DNA of 64,000 nt from Clostridia bacterium (GCA_017443595.1 JAFSYU010000040.1:1-64000); one strand, 5' to 3'; counted from the first letter of the stretch, positions 16,079 to 26,018 are shown. Notes: generated by a model not told the origin, from the letters alone. Program-made: numbers and translations.

Positions 16079-16672
16079 CTATCTGCAGCAGCTGCTGCAC
16101 ATACAGTTCAGACATGCAAGCGCCTGACAAATGGAACAGATATCGCAGTTTTCGCTTGTTGTGGCTGTGCGGTACGTTCCCGTTGACCTGTTTACGTTAT
16201 CGTTTAGGTTGTTATATAACTCGCGGTATTCCGCGTTGCCGGGATCCATCGTGCAGGCGCTGTTTGCGTACGTGTACGCGTCGTAATACCAGCCGCGCTG
16301 AGCGCAGACGCAAGCTTTAAGATACTGCCATTCCGCGCCGCGTTCGTTTACCGGGACTGATTCAAGCAGGGACTCCGCCTCGTCCGTGCGCTGTTCGTTT
16401 ATCAGACTGCGTATCTTTGCGTATATGCCCACGCCGCCGGGATTAGGACCTCTGTACGTGTAGCTGCGCTGAGACGAGCCCGTGTCGCCCCTCTGGATGC
16501 GCTCGTACGCGGCGTTTATCTCTTTCATTTTTTCTTCCGCACGGGCACGCTGACCTTCGTCGGTAAAGTTGTCCGGGTGATATTTTTTTGCAAGCGCGCG
16601 GTACGCCTTTTTTATCTCGTCGTCCGACGCCGTGCGGGATACACCCAATACCTCATACGGATCTCTTTCCAT
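16079..16672 (-). CDS. J-domain (DnaJ-like) protein with Cys-rich tail
   Basis: 197 residues. The N-terminal J domain (1-65) has the HPD motif in KKYHPDNF, so it can stimulate DnaK ATPase. No G/F-rich zinc-finger region follows, so it is not DnaJ itself. A helical, TPR-like middle (about 95-150) is followed by a Cys-rich end, [15 protein letters not shown] then MCSSCCR, with eight Cys in about 22 residues that could bind metal or a cluster. It overlaps the DUF5685 gene by 20 nt. The gene ends in TAG, an otherwise rarely seen stop here. Confidence 0.88.
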   Translation of the reverse strand: MERDPYEVLGVSRTASDDEIKKAYRALAKKYHPDNFTDEGQRARAEEKMKEINAAYERIQRGDTGSSQRSYTYRGPNPGGVGIYAKIRSLINEQRTDEAESLLESVPVNERGAEWQYLKACVCAQRGWYYDAYTYANSACTMDPGNAEYRELYNNLNDNVNRSTGTYRTATTSENCDICSICQALACLNCMCSSCCR

Positions 16673-17528
16673 TCTTTTTCCTTTCTTTGCCTTCTTTTCC
16701 GGTCAGTTTCTTAGCCGTGTCCACCATACCGAGCCGCATTACGTTGTCCGCCGTATCAAAGCTGTGGCCGCCGTGACCTTCGAGCGTAAGCTCTCCCGCC
16801 GCTTTGTCCGCCCAGATACACATGGCGCCGTATGCGTAGTTAAGTTTAGTTTCTTTATCTCCCTGCCTGTATATAAGCGGATTGTACGCGCCGTTTTTTA
16901 CGTCCTTTTCATAATCGTCGCAGGCGTCGGCGGCGTATATATATTTGCCCGTCATATAGCCTATAACAGACGCGCTCTCCGCTTTGCCGGCAGGCGCGCC
17001 GCACCTGAAATAATACGATAACAGTCTGCCGAAAACGTCCGCCGTCATATCAAGCGAGCCGCATTTGGAATCCTCGTATCCGTGCAGTTCCGCAAGCAGC
17101 TCTTCCGTCTTGTTTTGTTCAAACGCGTATATCTTTTGCGCTTTTTGTCTTGCTTTTTTTGCAGACGGCAGAATTATTTTTGCCGCAAACTTTTTTATGC
17201 CGCGCTCGTCTTTTATTTTATCAAGCACGGAATAATAAGTAAGCTCCGCTGACACCGCCGAGCAGTAACGCAGTATATCGCAGTCTTTTGCTATCAGTTT
17301 TTTTCGGAAAGGGTTGATGCCGCATCTGCCGCTGTAAATTTCAAACGGCTCGTTATGCAAAGAGGAGAGAACCAACGCAAGAAACACCGCGTCATATGAC
17401 AGAGCCAGCCTTGACGTGCGCCGCGTGGATCTGCCCATGCTTTTGCAAAGTCCGCAGTAGACCGCGCCGTATAATTCGTTGTCCCTTACTTTAAGCTCCG
17501 GGACGAAAGGCTTTATATATCCGAACAT
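16653..17528 (-). CDS. DUF5685-family protein, isoprenyl-synthase-like
   Basis: 291 residues, starting [32 protein letters not shown], a start typical of DUF5685, with a CGLCK Cys pair. It is mostly helical, and [18 protein letters not shown] (about 201-218) resembles the second Asp-rich motif of trans-isoprenyl diphosphate synthases. No first Asp-rich motif is clear, so catalysis is uncertain. The start codon shares one base with the stop of the metal-exporter gene (TAATG). Conserved association with J-domain genes is recalled, not tested. Confidence 0.8.
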   Translation of the reverse strand: MFGYIKPFVPELKVRDNELYGAVYCGLCKSMGRSTRRTSRLALSYDAVFLALVLSSLHNEPFEIYSGRCGINPFRKKLIAKDCDILRYCSAVSAELTYYSVLDKIKDERGIKKFAAKIILPSAKKARQKAQKIYAFEQNKTEELLAELHGYEDSKCGSLDMTADVFGRLLSYYFRCGAPAGKAESASVIGYMTGKYIYAADACDDYEKDVKNGAYNPLIYRQGDKETKLNYAYGAMCIWADKAAGELTLEGHGGHSFDTADNVMRLGMVDTAKKLTGKEGKERKKNGKRSV

Positions 17529-18409
17529 TATATAAATAACTGTATCAGCGTGCCGACGGCAACGCTCAAAACGAACGTAAAACCTACAATTATAAGGTTT
17601 TGTTTTATATGCTTGTTTGCTTTGAACAGGGAGATATATCCGAGTCCGGAGCCTACGGAAAGACCCGCGAACACCGCGCCGAAGCCGATGGATCCGTTAA
17701 TATAAAGCTCTGTGAGTATAACGGAGCCGGCGCAGTTTGGTATAAGACCTATAAGTCCGGCGAACAGCGGCTGCAGCATTTTGTTTTTCTGTGCGAAAGC
17801 CGAGATAGCGTCCTCACCTATGAAATGTACGAGAAGCCCCATAATTATATTGACCGCAAGGATGAATACGATGACCTGCAAGGAGCGTTTCAGCGCGGAT
17901 AAGAATACGTTTGAATCGCATTTTTCGCCGCAGTGGTGGTGATGAGCTTCTTCTATTTTATCGCATTCGTCGCAGTCGTGCTCATGCTCGTGATGACCGC
18001 CGCCGAATTTGTGTTTGCGGAATATCAGATCGAATAAATACCCGGCGACGACGGCAAAAGCCACTTTTGACAAAAGCAGGGGAACAATGGCGCCGAGATG
18101 CTTGAAATCAGCTAAAAGCACCGGTATCGCCTCGTCCGAGCAGGAGATGAATACCGCAATCAGCGTTCCGGCTCCCACCGCTCCGGCGGAGAAAAGATGA
18201 GATACCGCCACGCTCATACCGCACTGCGGTATACAGCCGAGAACGGCGCCGCCCGGCACGCCGAATTTTCCGTTTGTCAAAAAGTTTGCAAGCTTGCTTG
18301 AGCTTCTGTGTTCAACGTATTCAAGAAGCAGATACGCCGCGAACAGAAACGGCAGAAGCTTTGCCGTGTCTATAAGCGCGTCAAGCAATATATCCAATAT
18401 TTCTTTCAT
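17528..18409 (-). CDS. Putative metal/arsenic efflux permease (ArsP_2-like)
   Basis: 293 residues, about ten membrane segments in two halves. Each half carries a conserved turn: LGCIPQCGMSVAVS (about 57-70) and GLIPNCAGSVILTELY (about 216-231), the pattern of the putative 10-TM arsenic/manganese efflux family. The central loop (about 135-165) is His/Cys-rich (GGGHHEHEHDCDECDK, then HHHHCGEKC), a likely metal-binding sensor. Transport of As(III), Mn or another soft metal is inferred from the family, not shown. It is the first gene of the recG operon; no metal-responsive repressor gene is adjacent. Confidence 0.82.
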   Translation of the reverse strand: MKEILDILLDALIDTAKLLPFLFAAYLLLEYVEHRSSSKLANFLTNGKFGVPGGAVLGCIPQCGMSVAVSHLFSAGAVGAGTLIAVFISCSDEAIPVLLADFKHLGAIVPLLLSKVAFAVVAGYLFDLIFRKHKFGGGHHEHEHDCDECDKIEEAHHHHCGEKCDSNVFLSALKRSLQVIVFILAVNIIMGLLVHFIGEDAISAFAQKNKMLQPLFAGLIGLIPNCAGSVILTELYINGSIGFGAVFAGLSVGSGLGYISLFKANKHIKQNLIIVGFTFVLSVAVGTLIQLFI

Positions 18410-18518
18410 ATATAATACCTGATAATAAAAATACTCATTATAATTATATATTAACTTATACTATAAAGCACCCGGAAATTTGAAAACATTTTGAAAAGAT
18501 ATTGTAGGAAAACAGAGC

Positions 18519-18552
18519 GAAAAAAACGGACTGCCGGATAGTGACAGTCCGT
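18519..18552 (-). terminator. Terminator downstream of aspS
   Basis: On the minus strand, an 8-bp stem ACGGACTG/CAGTCCGT with an 11-nt loop is followed by a seven-T run. The gap from the aspS stop (18686) to here also holds a hairpin ATGTTCC/GGAACAT (18659-18681) and a GC-rich inverted pair CGCATTCGGGC/CGCCGAATGCG near 18591 and 18649. The AT-rich stretch 18410-18480 probably holds the promoter of the exporter operon, though no clear -35/-10 pair stood out. Confidence 0.85.
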
Positions 18553-18685
18553 AAAGCGTTTGATTTTAAAACGACGCGGCGCGTCATGCGCATTCGGGCG
18601 CCGGGGGGGTCACGCCGCGAGAAGAGGCGGGTGGCTCGCAGGAGGATCGCCGAATGCGATGTTCCGGCAGGGGCGGAACATATAT

Positions 18686-20470
18686 TTATTTTTCCTCGTC
18701 CGTGAATTTGACCGCCAGGTCCGCAAGAGCCTGCTCGTCTGGGACAGCGGGGCAGCCGGACATGAGTTCGGATGCGTTCTGCACCTTCGGGAACGCCACT
18801 ACGTCGCGCAGAGAATCCGCGCCGCACATTATCATGGCGATACGGTCTATACCTATGCCCGCGCCGCCGTGCGGGGGAGCGCCGTATTTGTATCCGTCGA
18901 CTAAGAAGCCGAATTTCGCGTCTATCTCTTCATCTGTAAGACCGAGCAGCTCGAACATCTTCTGCTGAAGTTTTACGTTAGTTATACGGATCGAGCCGGA
19001 GAGCAGCTCCGTGCCGTTAAGCACAAGGTCGTAAGCCTTTGCGCGCACGTTTTCCGGATCTGTCTCGATATACGGCAGACATTCGTCAAGCGGCATGGTG
19101 AACGGATGATGCATGGCAAGCCATTTTCCCGTTTCCTCATCATACTCAAAGAACGGCATTTCCGTGATCCAGGTAAATTCAAAGCCTTCTTTTATAATAT
19201 CGAGCTTTCTTGCCACGATATTGCGCAGCTGGCCGAGCACCGGCAGAACGACTCTGTTTTTATCCGCTACGATGAGCGCGGCGTCGCCCTGTTTCATGTT
19301 GAGCGCTTTTGTAATTTTTTCAAGATCGCCTTCGCCTAAGAATTTGGAGAACGGGCATGACGGCTCAGCGTCTACCCAGCGGATATACGCAAGACCCTTG
19401 GCGCCTATGCCGCGCACTGTCTCGGTAAGTTTATCCATTTCCTTTCTCGTAAGCGTCGCCGCGCCGTCCTCGGCGACGATGGCGCGTACGGAGCCGCCGG
19501 AGGCTAAAGCGTCCGCAAACGGCGGGAAAGCTATACCTGCAACGGCTTCCGAAATATCCTGTATCTGCATACCGAAGCGTAGATCCGGTTTATCCGAGCC
19601 GTAATTGTTCATCGCGTCACGGAAGGTCATTCTGCGTATCGGAAGCTCTATTTTCGTATCAAGCAGTTTTGAAAACAGCTCGGAGAAGAAGCCCTCCACC
19701 ATTTCCATAATGTCGGATTCGTCAACGAAAGACATCTCAAGGTCTATCTGCGTGAATTCCGGCTGTCTGTCGGCGCGCAGGTCTTCGTCGCGGAAGCAGC
19801 GGGCAAGCTGTATATATCTGTCAAAGCCGGACAGCATAAGAAGCTGTTTGTAGATCTGCGGCGACTGCGGAAGCGCGTAAGTCTTGCCGTGATGGATACG
19901 GGACGGCACGAGATAGTCTCTTGCGCCTTCCGGCGTGGGTTTTATCATCATAGGCGTTTCTATTTCTATAAAGTCGTTTTTATAGAAATATTCGCGCGCG
20001 ATCTGCGCTATTTTATGGCGCATTATTATGTTTTTCTGTAAAGCGGGCCTGCGCAGGTCAAGATAACGGTATTTCAAGCGCAGATCTTCCTTTGCCGTCG
20101 TGTTGTCGGTTATCTCAAACGGGGCGGTCTCCGCCTCGGAGATCACTTTAAGGCTGTCTACGGCAATTTCAATATCGCCGGTCTTTATGTTTTTGTTTAC
20201 GCTGGATCTTGCGCGTACGACGCCCTTTGCGGACAAAACGTACTCGGAGCGGACGGTGAACGCCAGATCAAAAACGTCCTTGGGCGTCGCTTCGTCAAAC
20301 GAAAGCTGTATTATGCCCTCTCTGTCGCGCAGGTCTATGAATATGAGCGAACCTAAGTCGCGCTGTTTCTGCACCCAGCCGCAGACCGTAACTCTTTCGC
20401 CTATGTTTTTTGCGGACAACGCTCCGCAGTAATGCGTTCTTTTATCTTCTTTTTTGAATAATTCAGACAT
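18686..20470 (-). CDS. aspS: Aspartyl-tRNA synthetase
   Basis: 594 residues, the bacterial-type length including the GAD insertion. An N-terminal OB anticodon-binding domain (VTVCGWVQKQRDLG, about 28-41) leads to class II motifs: motif 2 FRDEDLRADRQPEFTQIDLE and motif 3 GAGIGIDRIAM near the C-terminus. It charges tRNA-Asp in the cytoplasm; whether it also serves tRNA-Asn cannot be read. It starts 1 nt after the hisS stop and ends the rimO-pgsA-PPTase-hisS-aspS operon. Confidence 0.97.
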   Translation of the reverse strand: MSELFKKEDKRTHYCGALSAKNIGERVTVCGWVQKQRDLGSLIFIDLRDREGIIQLSFDEATPKDVFDLAFTVRSEYVLSAKGVVRARSSVNKNIKTGDIEIAVDSLKVISEAETAPFEITDNTTAKEDLRLKYRYLDLRRPALQKNIIMRHKIAQIAREYFYKNDFIEIETPMMIKPTPEGARDYLVPSRIHHGKTYALPQSPQIYKQLLMLSGFDRYIQLARCFRDEDLRADRQPEFTQIDLEMSFVDESDIMEMVEGFFSELFSKLLDTKIELPIRRMTFRDAMNNYGSDKPDLRFGMQIQDISEAVAGIAFPPFADALASGGSVRAIVAEDGAATLTRKEMDKLTETVRGIGAKGLAYIRWVDAEPSCPFSKFLGEGDLEKITKALNMKQGDAALIVADKNRVVLPVLGQLRNIVARKLDIIKEGFEFTWITEMPFFEYDEETGKWLAMHHPFTMPLDECLPYIETDPENVRAKAYDLVLNGTELLSGSIRITNVKLQQKMFELLGLTDEEIDAKFGFLVDGYKYGAPPHGGAGIGIDRIAMIMCGADSLRDVVAFPKVQNASELMSGCPAVPDEQALADLAVKFTDEEK

Positions 20471-20471
20471 T

Positions 20472-21749
20472 TTATCGCCCTTCCTTAGAAAGAATTATAT
20501 CAAGTTTGTTTATTTCAACTTCGTCCTGTTCGCTCGTTTTCATGTTCTTTAATATCGCGCGGCCGGTTTCAATTTCGTTGTCGCCGATTATAACGGTGTA
20601 TCCGGCGCCGGTCTTGTCCGCGTATTTCATCTGCGATTTAAGGCTCCTGCCCACTATATCGCATTCGGCGTAAACGCCCTTCTGCCTTAGATCATATACG
20701 AGCTTCTGCGCAGCCGCCGCGGCTTTGTCGCCGAGCGGTGCGATATATACGAGCGGAGTGTCGCCGACAGGCACGTCCTCGCCTGAGAATCTGAGCGCCG
20801 CCACGAGCCTGTCCATACCCGCGGCAAATCCAATGCCGGGCAGTCTCGGCCCGCCTATCTCTTCAACAAGCCCGTCGTATCTGCCGCCGGCGCATATCGT
20901 AAGACGTTTTATCTCGCCGGTTTTGCTGTCGCGGTCTATAGGCGCTATGAATTCAAACACGGTTTTGGTATAATAATCAAGTCCGCGGACTATGCCCGGG
21001 TCGACCTCGTATTTTATGCCCATGCCGTCAAGCAGGGACTTTGTGTTTTCCAGATGTGAAGCGCAGTCGGGGCAGAGATAATCCGTTACCTTGGGCGCGT
21101 TTTCCGCGATACCCCGGCATATCGGGCTTTTGCAGTCAAGTATACGCATCGGGTTTGTCTGCAGTCTGCCTCTGCACGTCTCACAAAGATCCGACTCGTA
21201 CGATTTGAAATACGAAACGAGCGCTTCTCTGTATTTCGGGCGGCAGCCCTTGCAGCCTATGCTGTTTATTTTAAGCTCGGATACTATGTTCAGCCGCTTT
21301 AAAAGCGTGTCCGCAAGAGATATGACCTGCGCGTCGGACGCGGGCGTTTCAGCGCCGAAAAGCTCCGTGCCGAACTGGTAAAACTCTCTGTATCTTCCCG
21401 CCGCCGGTTTTTCATAACGGAAACAGCTTGTAAAATAATACAGTTTCAGCGGCATCGCTTCACCGGAAAGACCGTTTTCGATCACGGATCTTACGACGCA
21501 CGCCGTGCCTTCCGGACGCAGAGTCATGCTTCTTCCGTCCTTGTCGTTGAACGTATACATTTCCTTCTGTACCACGTCCGTCGTGTCGCCGACGCCGCGG
21601 GCGAAAAGCTCCGTTGACTCAAACGTCGGAAACCTTATTTCGCCGTAGCCGTATATGCGCGCCGTATCACGCGCCGTTTCCTCTATCTTCTGCCATACGG
21701 GAGAGTCTTTTGGTAAAATATCCGAGGTACCTCTCGGTTTTATTATCAT
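20472..21749 (-). CDS. hisS: Histidyl-tRNA synthetase
   Basis: 425 residues. Class II catalytic core with PRGTSDILP at the N-terminus, motif 2 CFRYEKPAAGRYREFYQFG, the His-specific GGRYDGLVEEIGG, and a C-terminal anticodon domain. A Cys-rich insert (CKGCRPKYREAL, CETCRGRL, CPDC) of about 45 residues could bind zinc, a trait of some Clostridia HisRS. It is next to aspS in the order common in Firmicutes, and starts 1 nt after the PPTase stop. Confidence 0.97.
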   Translation of the reverse strand: MIIKPRGTSDILPKDSPVWQKIEETARDTARIYGYGEIRFPTFESTELFARGVGDTTDVVQKEMYTFNDKDGRSMTLRPEGTACVVRSVIENGLSGEAMPLKLYYFTSCFRYEKPAAGRYREFYQFGTELFGAETPASDAQVISLADTLLKRLNIVSELKINSIGCKGCRPKYREALVSYFKSYESDLCETCRGRLQTNPMRILDCKSPICRGIAENAPKVTDYLCPDCASHLENTKSLLDGMGIKYEVDPGIVRGLDYYTKTVFEFIAPIDRDSKTGEIKRLTICAGGRYDGLVEEIGGPRLPGIGFAAGMDRLVAALRFSGEDVPVGDTPLVYIAPLGDKAAAAAQKLVYDLRQKGVYAECDIVGRSLKSQMKYADKTGAGYTVIIGDNEIETGRAILKNMKTSEQDEVEINKLDIILSKEGR

Positions 21750-21750
21750 T

Positions 21751-22344
21751 TCAGTTTCCTTCTTTCGTAAATCTTATGTGAGAAATATCTCCGGTTATCG
21801 TCAGATATGTGTTTGCTATCTTGTAGGTCGTCTGTATATCTTCTATGTCTTTTACGTCAAAAGAGCCGAGCGGACGCGATAACCCTTCACCCGTGTATTT
21901 GACGTAGCTTTCCTTTTTTGTCCATACACGGAAAAACTCGTCAAGCGGATCGTCGGCTGCTTTTATAGCCTCGTATTCTCTTTGAGTAAAGAACCTTTCC
22001 GCAAGCGCGTCCCATTCTTTTTCGCAGACGGTTTCGCAGTCCACGCCTATTTCCGAATCGGACACGGCGGAGCAGAGCAGACCGTAAGTATGGGATACGT
22101 TGTAATAAATGTCTCTGTCTTTTATATACTCTTTGCCGAATTCGTTTTTATATATTTCAAGCTGTTCCGGATCGGCTCCGTATTCGGCTATCCCTATGTC
22201 GGACAGCACACGGCAGAAAAGAGAATAATAGTCGTGCGCGGCTTTTGCCGAATCGTCAAATATTTTTCTTGTATTGCTGTCCGCACGCTCGTACAGCTCC
22301 CTGATGCTCAAACTGCCGGGCACGGCGTAATAAAGTCTTATCAT
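21751..22344 (-). CDS. 4'-phosphopantetheinyl transferase (Sfp-like)
   Basis: 197 residues. IGVDCETVCEKEWDALAERF has the Mg-binding Asp and Glu, and EFFRVWTKKESYVKYTGEGL has the W-x-x-K-E-[SA]-x-x-K signature. It transfers phosphopantetheine from CoA to carrier proteins. Sfp-like shape suggests secondary-metabolite or alternative carrier proteins, but it may be the only such enzyme of this cell and serve ACP. Its ATG overlaps the pgsA stop by 4 nt. No carrier-protein gene is in the window. Confidence 0.9.
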   Translation of the reverse strand: MIRLYYAVPGSLSIRELYERADSNTRKIFDDSAKAAHDYYSLFCRVLSDIGIAEYGADPEQLEIYKNEFGKEYIKDRDIYYNVSHTYGLLCSAVSDSEIGVDCETVCEKEWDALAERFFTQREYEAIKAADDPLDEFFRVWTKKESYVKYTGEGLSRPLGSFDVKDIEDIQTTYKIANTYLTITGDISHIRFTKEGN

Positions 22345-22970
22345 CTTCTCGGGTCTATGTATGAGAAATATTTTTTAATGTAGGTAAACCCGGAAAATAC
22401 GGTGAGCAGGACCGTAAGACCGAGCATGATATACGACAATAGATATATACCTGCAAGTCCTCCGTTTCCGAATATGACGCCTTCCACGAGTATCACTATG
22501 ACCGTGACGACGGAAACGACGGTTTTAATTTTGCCGAAAATATTTGCGGATATGACCGTTCCGTCGTGGTTGTTCGCCACCATGCGAATGGACGTGACCG
22601 CCAGCTCGCGCAAAAGGATTATGCAGGCGGAGATGACGACGGCAAGACGCAGATATGAAAATCTCTCGGAGCCGGCTATAGCGACAAGCGTGCCGAGTAT
22701 AAGCATTTTATCGGCTATTGGGTCTAAGAATTTGCCGAAATCCGTAACCTGGTTGGTGCTTCTTGCTATCGCGCCGTCAAAAAGATCCGTCAAGGCCGCG
22801 ATCAGAAACAGCGCCGCGGTTATAATGTTGAATATCGTCTGTATTTTTTGCGCTCCTTCAAAATTTCCGCCCCACGGCACGAGAATCAAAAAGATTATCG
22901 GCGGTACGAGCGCTATTCTTATAAGCGTTAAAACGTTGGGGAAGTTTATTCCTGCTGATCTTCTTGCCAT
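22341..22970 (-). CDS. pgsA: CDP-diacylglycerol-glycerol-3-phosphate 3-phosphatidyltransferase
   Basis: 209 residues with about five to six membrane segments. The CDP-alcohol phosphotransferase motif is complete: DLFDGAIARSTNQVTDFGKFLDPIADK in two parts (DG-x2-AR-x8-G-x3-D-x3-D, about 62-88). It makes phosphatidylglycerol phosphate, the precursor of phosphatidylglycerol, at the membrane. It follows rimO by 4 nt and overlaps the PPTase gene. The rimO-pgsA order is common in Firmicutes. Confidence 0.95.
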   Translation of the reverse strand: MARRSAGINFPNVLTLIRIALVPPIIFLILVPWGGNFEGAQKIQTIFNIITAALFLIAALTDLFDGAIARSTNQVTDFGKFLDPIADKMLILGTLVAIAGSERFSYLRLAVVISACIILLRELAVTSIRMVANNHDGTVISANIFGKIKTVVSVVTVIVILVEGVIFGNGGLAGIYLLSYIMLGLTVLLTVFSGFTYIKKYFSYIDPRR

Positions 22971-22974
22971 GATT

Positions 22975-24318
22975 TTATCCTTTCTTGCTTATGCCGACCA
23001 GATCGTAGTCGTAGCAGTCTGTGATCCTTACGTTTACAAAATCGCCTTCTTTGTGCAGATGCTGGCCTTTATCAATGTCAAAGAATATCTTGCCGTCCAC
23101 GTCCGGCGCGTCCGCTTCGGAGCGGCCTACGTATGAGCCGCTCGCTCCGTCAAAGCCTTCGCATAAGACTTTTACGGTCTTGTGCAGTTTTTTGCGGTTC
23201 AGCTCCTCGCTTATTTCGGACTGAAGCGCCATTATGCCGTCGCAGCGGTCCTGTTTTACCTGATCGTCTATCTGGTTATCAAAATCATACGCCGGCGTAT
23301 CTTCCTCGCGCGAGTAGGCGAAAGCGCCTAAGCGGTCGAATTTCGTCTGCTTTATAAAATCGCAGAGCTCCTCGTACTGCTCCCCGGTCTCGCCGGGAAA
23401 GCCCGTTATGACGGTTGTACGCAGCGTTATACCGGGGACTTTATCGCGCAGACGCTTTATAGCATCTTCAATCGTCGCCCTGTCGCCGTGGCGGTTCATT
23501 CTCTTCAGTATATCGTCGTTTATATGCTGTATGGGCAGGTCTATATATTTTACGACTCTGTTGTTATTTGCGATCTCGGAAACCAACTCGTCGGTTATCT
23601 TGTCCGGGTAGCAGTAGAGCAGTCTTATCCACGGTATTTCCGTTTCCGCGCATATGCGGCGTATCAGCTCCGGCAGCATATATTTGCCGTATAAGTCCAA
23701 GCCGTAGCGTGATGTGTCCTGCGCTATGAGCGAAAGCTCTTTGCAGCCGTCACGGTCAAGCAGCTTTGCCTCTTCAACGAGGTCTTCCATGGGGCGTGAA
23801 CGGAATTTGCCGCGGATCAGCGGTATGGCGCAGTAAGTACAGCGGTTGTCGCACCCTTCGGCGATCTTTAAATACGCGGCGTACGACGGTGTCGTAAGCA
23901 TACGGCTGCCGCCGAGCTCGCAGGTGTTTTTATCTTCAAATGAAGAATATTTTTCGCCTTTGAGCGATCTTGAAACCGCCTCGCATATCTTTTTTATGCT
24001 TCCCACGCCGACAAGCGCGTCCACTTCCGGCATCTGATCGAAGATCTGGTCGCGGTAGCGCTCCGCAAGACAGCCGGTAACGATTATCTTTTTCAGATGC
24101 CGGTGCTTTTTGAACCACGCGATATCAAGAATATTGTCTATCGCTTCCTGTTTCGCGTCGTTTATAAAAGCGCAGGTGTTTATTATTATAACGTCGGCTT
24201 CCGATTCTTCGCTCGTTATTTCATAACCTTCGTCGGACAGCAAAGAAAGCATGACTTCCGTGTCAAGCTGATTTTTGCTGCATCCCAAAGAAACGAAACC
24301 GATTTTGATGTTTTTCAT
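22975..24318 (-). CDS. rimO: Ribosomal protein S12 methylthiotransferase RimO
   Basis: 447 residues from ATG 24318. It has the N-terminal MTTase domain (GCSKNQLDTEVML with cluster Cys), the radical SAM motif CDNRCTYCAIP (about 152-162) and a C-terminal TRAM domain. It adds a methylthio group to the conserved Asp of S12. An in-frame ATG at 24354 also has a good site (AAGGAAG), so a form 12 residues longer is possible; 24318 has AAGGA and gives the normal N-terminus. The promoter is at 24394-24422. Confidence 0.95.
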   Translation of the reverse strand: MKNIKIGFVSLGCSKNQLDTEVMLSLLSDEGYEITSEESEADVIIINTCAFINDAKQEAIDNILDIAWFKKHRHLKKIIVTGCLAERYRDQIFDQMPEVDALVGVGSIKKICEAVSRSLKGEKYSSFEDKNTCELGGSRMLTTPSYAAYLKIAEGCDNRCTYCAIPLIRGKFRSRPMEDLVEEAKLLDRDGCKELSLIAQDTSRYGLDLYGKYMLPELIRRICAETEIPWIRLLYCYPDKITDELVSEIANNNRVVKYIDLPIQHINDDILKRMNRHGDRATIEDAIKRLRDKVPGITLRTTVITGFPGETGEQYEELCDFIKQTKFDRLGAFAYSREEDTPAYDFDNQIDDQVKQDRCDGIMALQSEISEELNRKKLHKTVKVLCEGFDGASGSYVGRSEADAPDVDGKIFFDIDKGQHLHKEGDFVNVRITDCYDYDLVGISKKG

Positions 24319-24393
24319 TACACTATCCTTTTTTGCATTTGCACGGGTCGGCATAGCCGACTTCCTTTGTTTGATAATAATTATTGAGCCAAT

Positions 24394-24422
24394 ATTATAC
24401 TATACTTTTATTAATTTTGCAA
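24394..24422 (-). promoter_or_regulatory. Promoter of the rimO-pgsA-PPTase-hisS-aspS operon
   Basis: On the minus strand, TTGCAA (24417-24422), a 17-bp spacer and TATAAT (24394-24399). It overlaps the 3' end of lnt, so the operon is transcribed independently of the MBL-rluA-lnt genes. Confidence 0.8.
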
Positions 24423-26018
24423 GTCTTTACCGTCGATATTTTTTGAAACAGTACGTTTTTTGTGTATCACAGCCCATATAAACCCGCCGCAGACGACGGA
24501 TAAGCACAGGGCGGGGAACAGATACGGCGTTTTATGATAAAAACTGATATCCGAACGGGGAGTGACAGCCGAGACGGCAAAGCCCTTTGTGAGCGGCTCT
24601 ACCCCGGACAGTACCTCGCCTTCGGGAGAAATGACCGTGGAATAACCCGCTGATGAGGAGCGCACCATGTATCTTCTGCTCTCAACGGCGCGCAGTATTG
24701 CGTGACCGTTATGCTCGTAGAGCTGTACGGAATCCATCCACCAGGAATCGTTCGTGGATTCGGTAAGGATCATCGCGCCTTTTTCCGTTTCTTCATATCC
24801 AATGCTTTCAAAAGCGGAATCAAAGCATATAAACGCGCCTAATTTTCCGAGTGATGAATCAAACACAACGCTTTCACGTCCCGCGGACAGATCGCTCCCT
24901 ATGCTTGTCACGTCTTCCAAAAACGGCATAAGCTTTAAAATAAGCTCTTTTGCCGGCGTGAATTCACCGAACGGAACGGGATGCTGTTTTCTGTACGGAC
25001 CGGAGAGCGTGCCGTCGGGCGAGGCGCAGTACGTTACGTTGTAAAAGCCGTCGTCCGCGTACTCGTAGCAGCCGAAAATAATAACGGTCGCGTGCGTTTT
25101 ACAAAAATCAAGCAGTTTTTCTATAAGCGACGGATATTTTTTTATATCAAGCGAAAAACAGCCCTCCGGCATAACTAAAAGATCTGCGCCGGAGACGTTT
25201 ATTTCTTCTTCCGCGTCGCTTAAAAAAGCGTCCATGACCTCTGTCGCGGAGCCGGTCTTTGTCCTGCCGGATACGATATTGCTCTGATACGCCGCGGCGG
25301 TGACGTACGTATCAACCGCGGCGTTTTTGCTTTTGTCGGAAGCATACAGCACACCGCCGACGCCCATGTTTGCAAAAAACAGAGAAGCGGCGGATATAAG
25401 GCATATCACCGCGGTCTTTTTGTTTTTGTTCTTTTTAAGCTCGTATAAACCGTACGCAAGCGCGGCGTTTATAGAGATTATAATGAATGAAATGAAGTAC
25501 GAGCCGAATAAAGAAGCGGTCTGAATACCGAAAATATTGTTCTGCCACGTTACGGCAAGCCTTGCCCACGGCGTCGCAAGCGGACCGAGAGTGAAAAGAA
25601 ATTCGATCACAACGTATAAGCACGAGGTGAACGGAATAAACAAAAACGGGTATCTGCGGCACAGCTTCGTTCTTACGAAAAGTCCGGTCAAAAACGGCCA
25701 CAGCGCGAGAAGAACGGATAATATCAGTCCGGAGCCGAACCACGATAAAGCGACGTACGCGACCGCCTCCCCGGTCGAAAATCCGAGATATTCAAGCGGA
25801 TACTGGTATGCGAACCAGTAAAATATGCAGGCGTAAAACACCGCGCCCCATAAATAGCCGTAACCGTAAAAGCGAAACGGTTTTTTATCCTTTTCCGCCT
25901 CGCGCAGTATAACGTAAAAAAGCGGGATCACGGTAAAGACCGAAAGAAAACCGACCTTGTAAAAGGCAAAGCACAACCCGGTCAGCACCGCGCTGACGAT
26001 CATCAAAAGAAAACTCAT
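24411..26018 (-). CDS. lnt: Apolipoprotein N-acyltransferase
   Basis: 535 residues from ATG 26018 (GGAGAG 6 nt upstream; ATGA overlap with rluA). Six to seven N-terminal membrane segments (to about 225) are followed by a nitrilase-type domain with Glu in VMPEG, Lys in YRKQHPVPFGEF and Cys in GAFICFDSAFE, and a last membrane segment near the C-terminus. It adds the third acyl chain to lipoproteins. Lnt is the rule in Gram-negatives and patchy in Firmicutes. It fits the several lipoproteins here, for example those at 59613 and 61246. Confidence 0.92.
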   Translation of the reverse strand: MSFLLMIVSAVLTGLCFAFYKVGFLSVFTVIPLFYVILREAEKDKKPFRFYGYGYLWGAVFYACIFYWFAYQYPLEYLGFSTGEAVAYVALSWFGSGLILSVLLALWPFLTGLFVRTKLCRRYPFLFIPFTSCLYVVIEFLFTLGPLATPWARLAVTWQNNIFGIQTASLFGSYFISFIIISINAALAYGLYELKKNKNKKTAVICLISAASLFFANMGVGGVLYASDKSKNAAVDTYVTAAAYQSNIVSGRTKTGSATEVMDAFLSDAEEEINVSGADLLVMPEGCFSLDIKKYPSLIEKLLDFCKTHATVIIFGCYEYADDGFYNVTYCASPDGTLSGPYRKQHPVPFGEFTPAKELILKLMPFLEDVTSIGSDLSAGRESVVFDSSLGKLGAFICFDSAFESIGYEETEKGAMILTESTNDSWWMDSVQLYEHNGHAILRAVESRRYMVRSSSAGYSTVISPEGEVLSGVEPLTKGFAVSAVTPRSDISFYHKTPYLFPALCLSVVCGGFIWAVIHKKRTVSKNIDGKDLQN

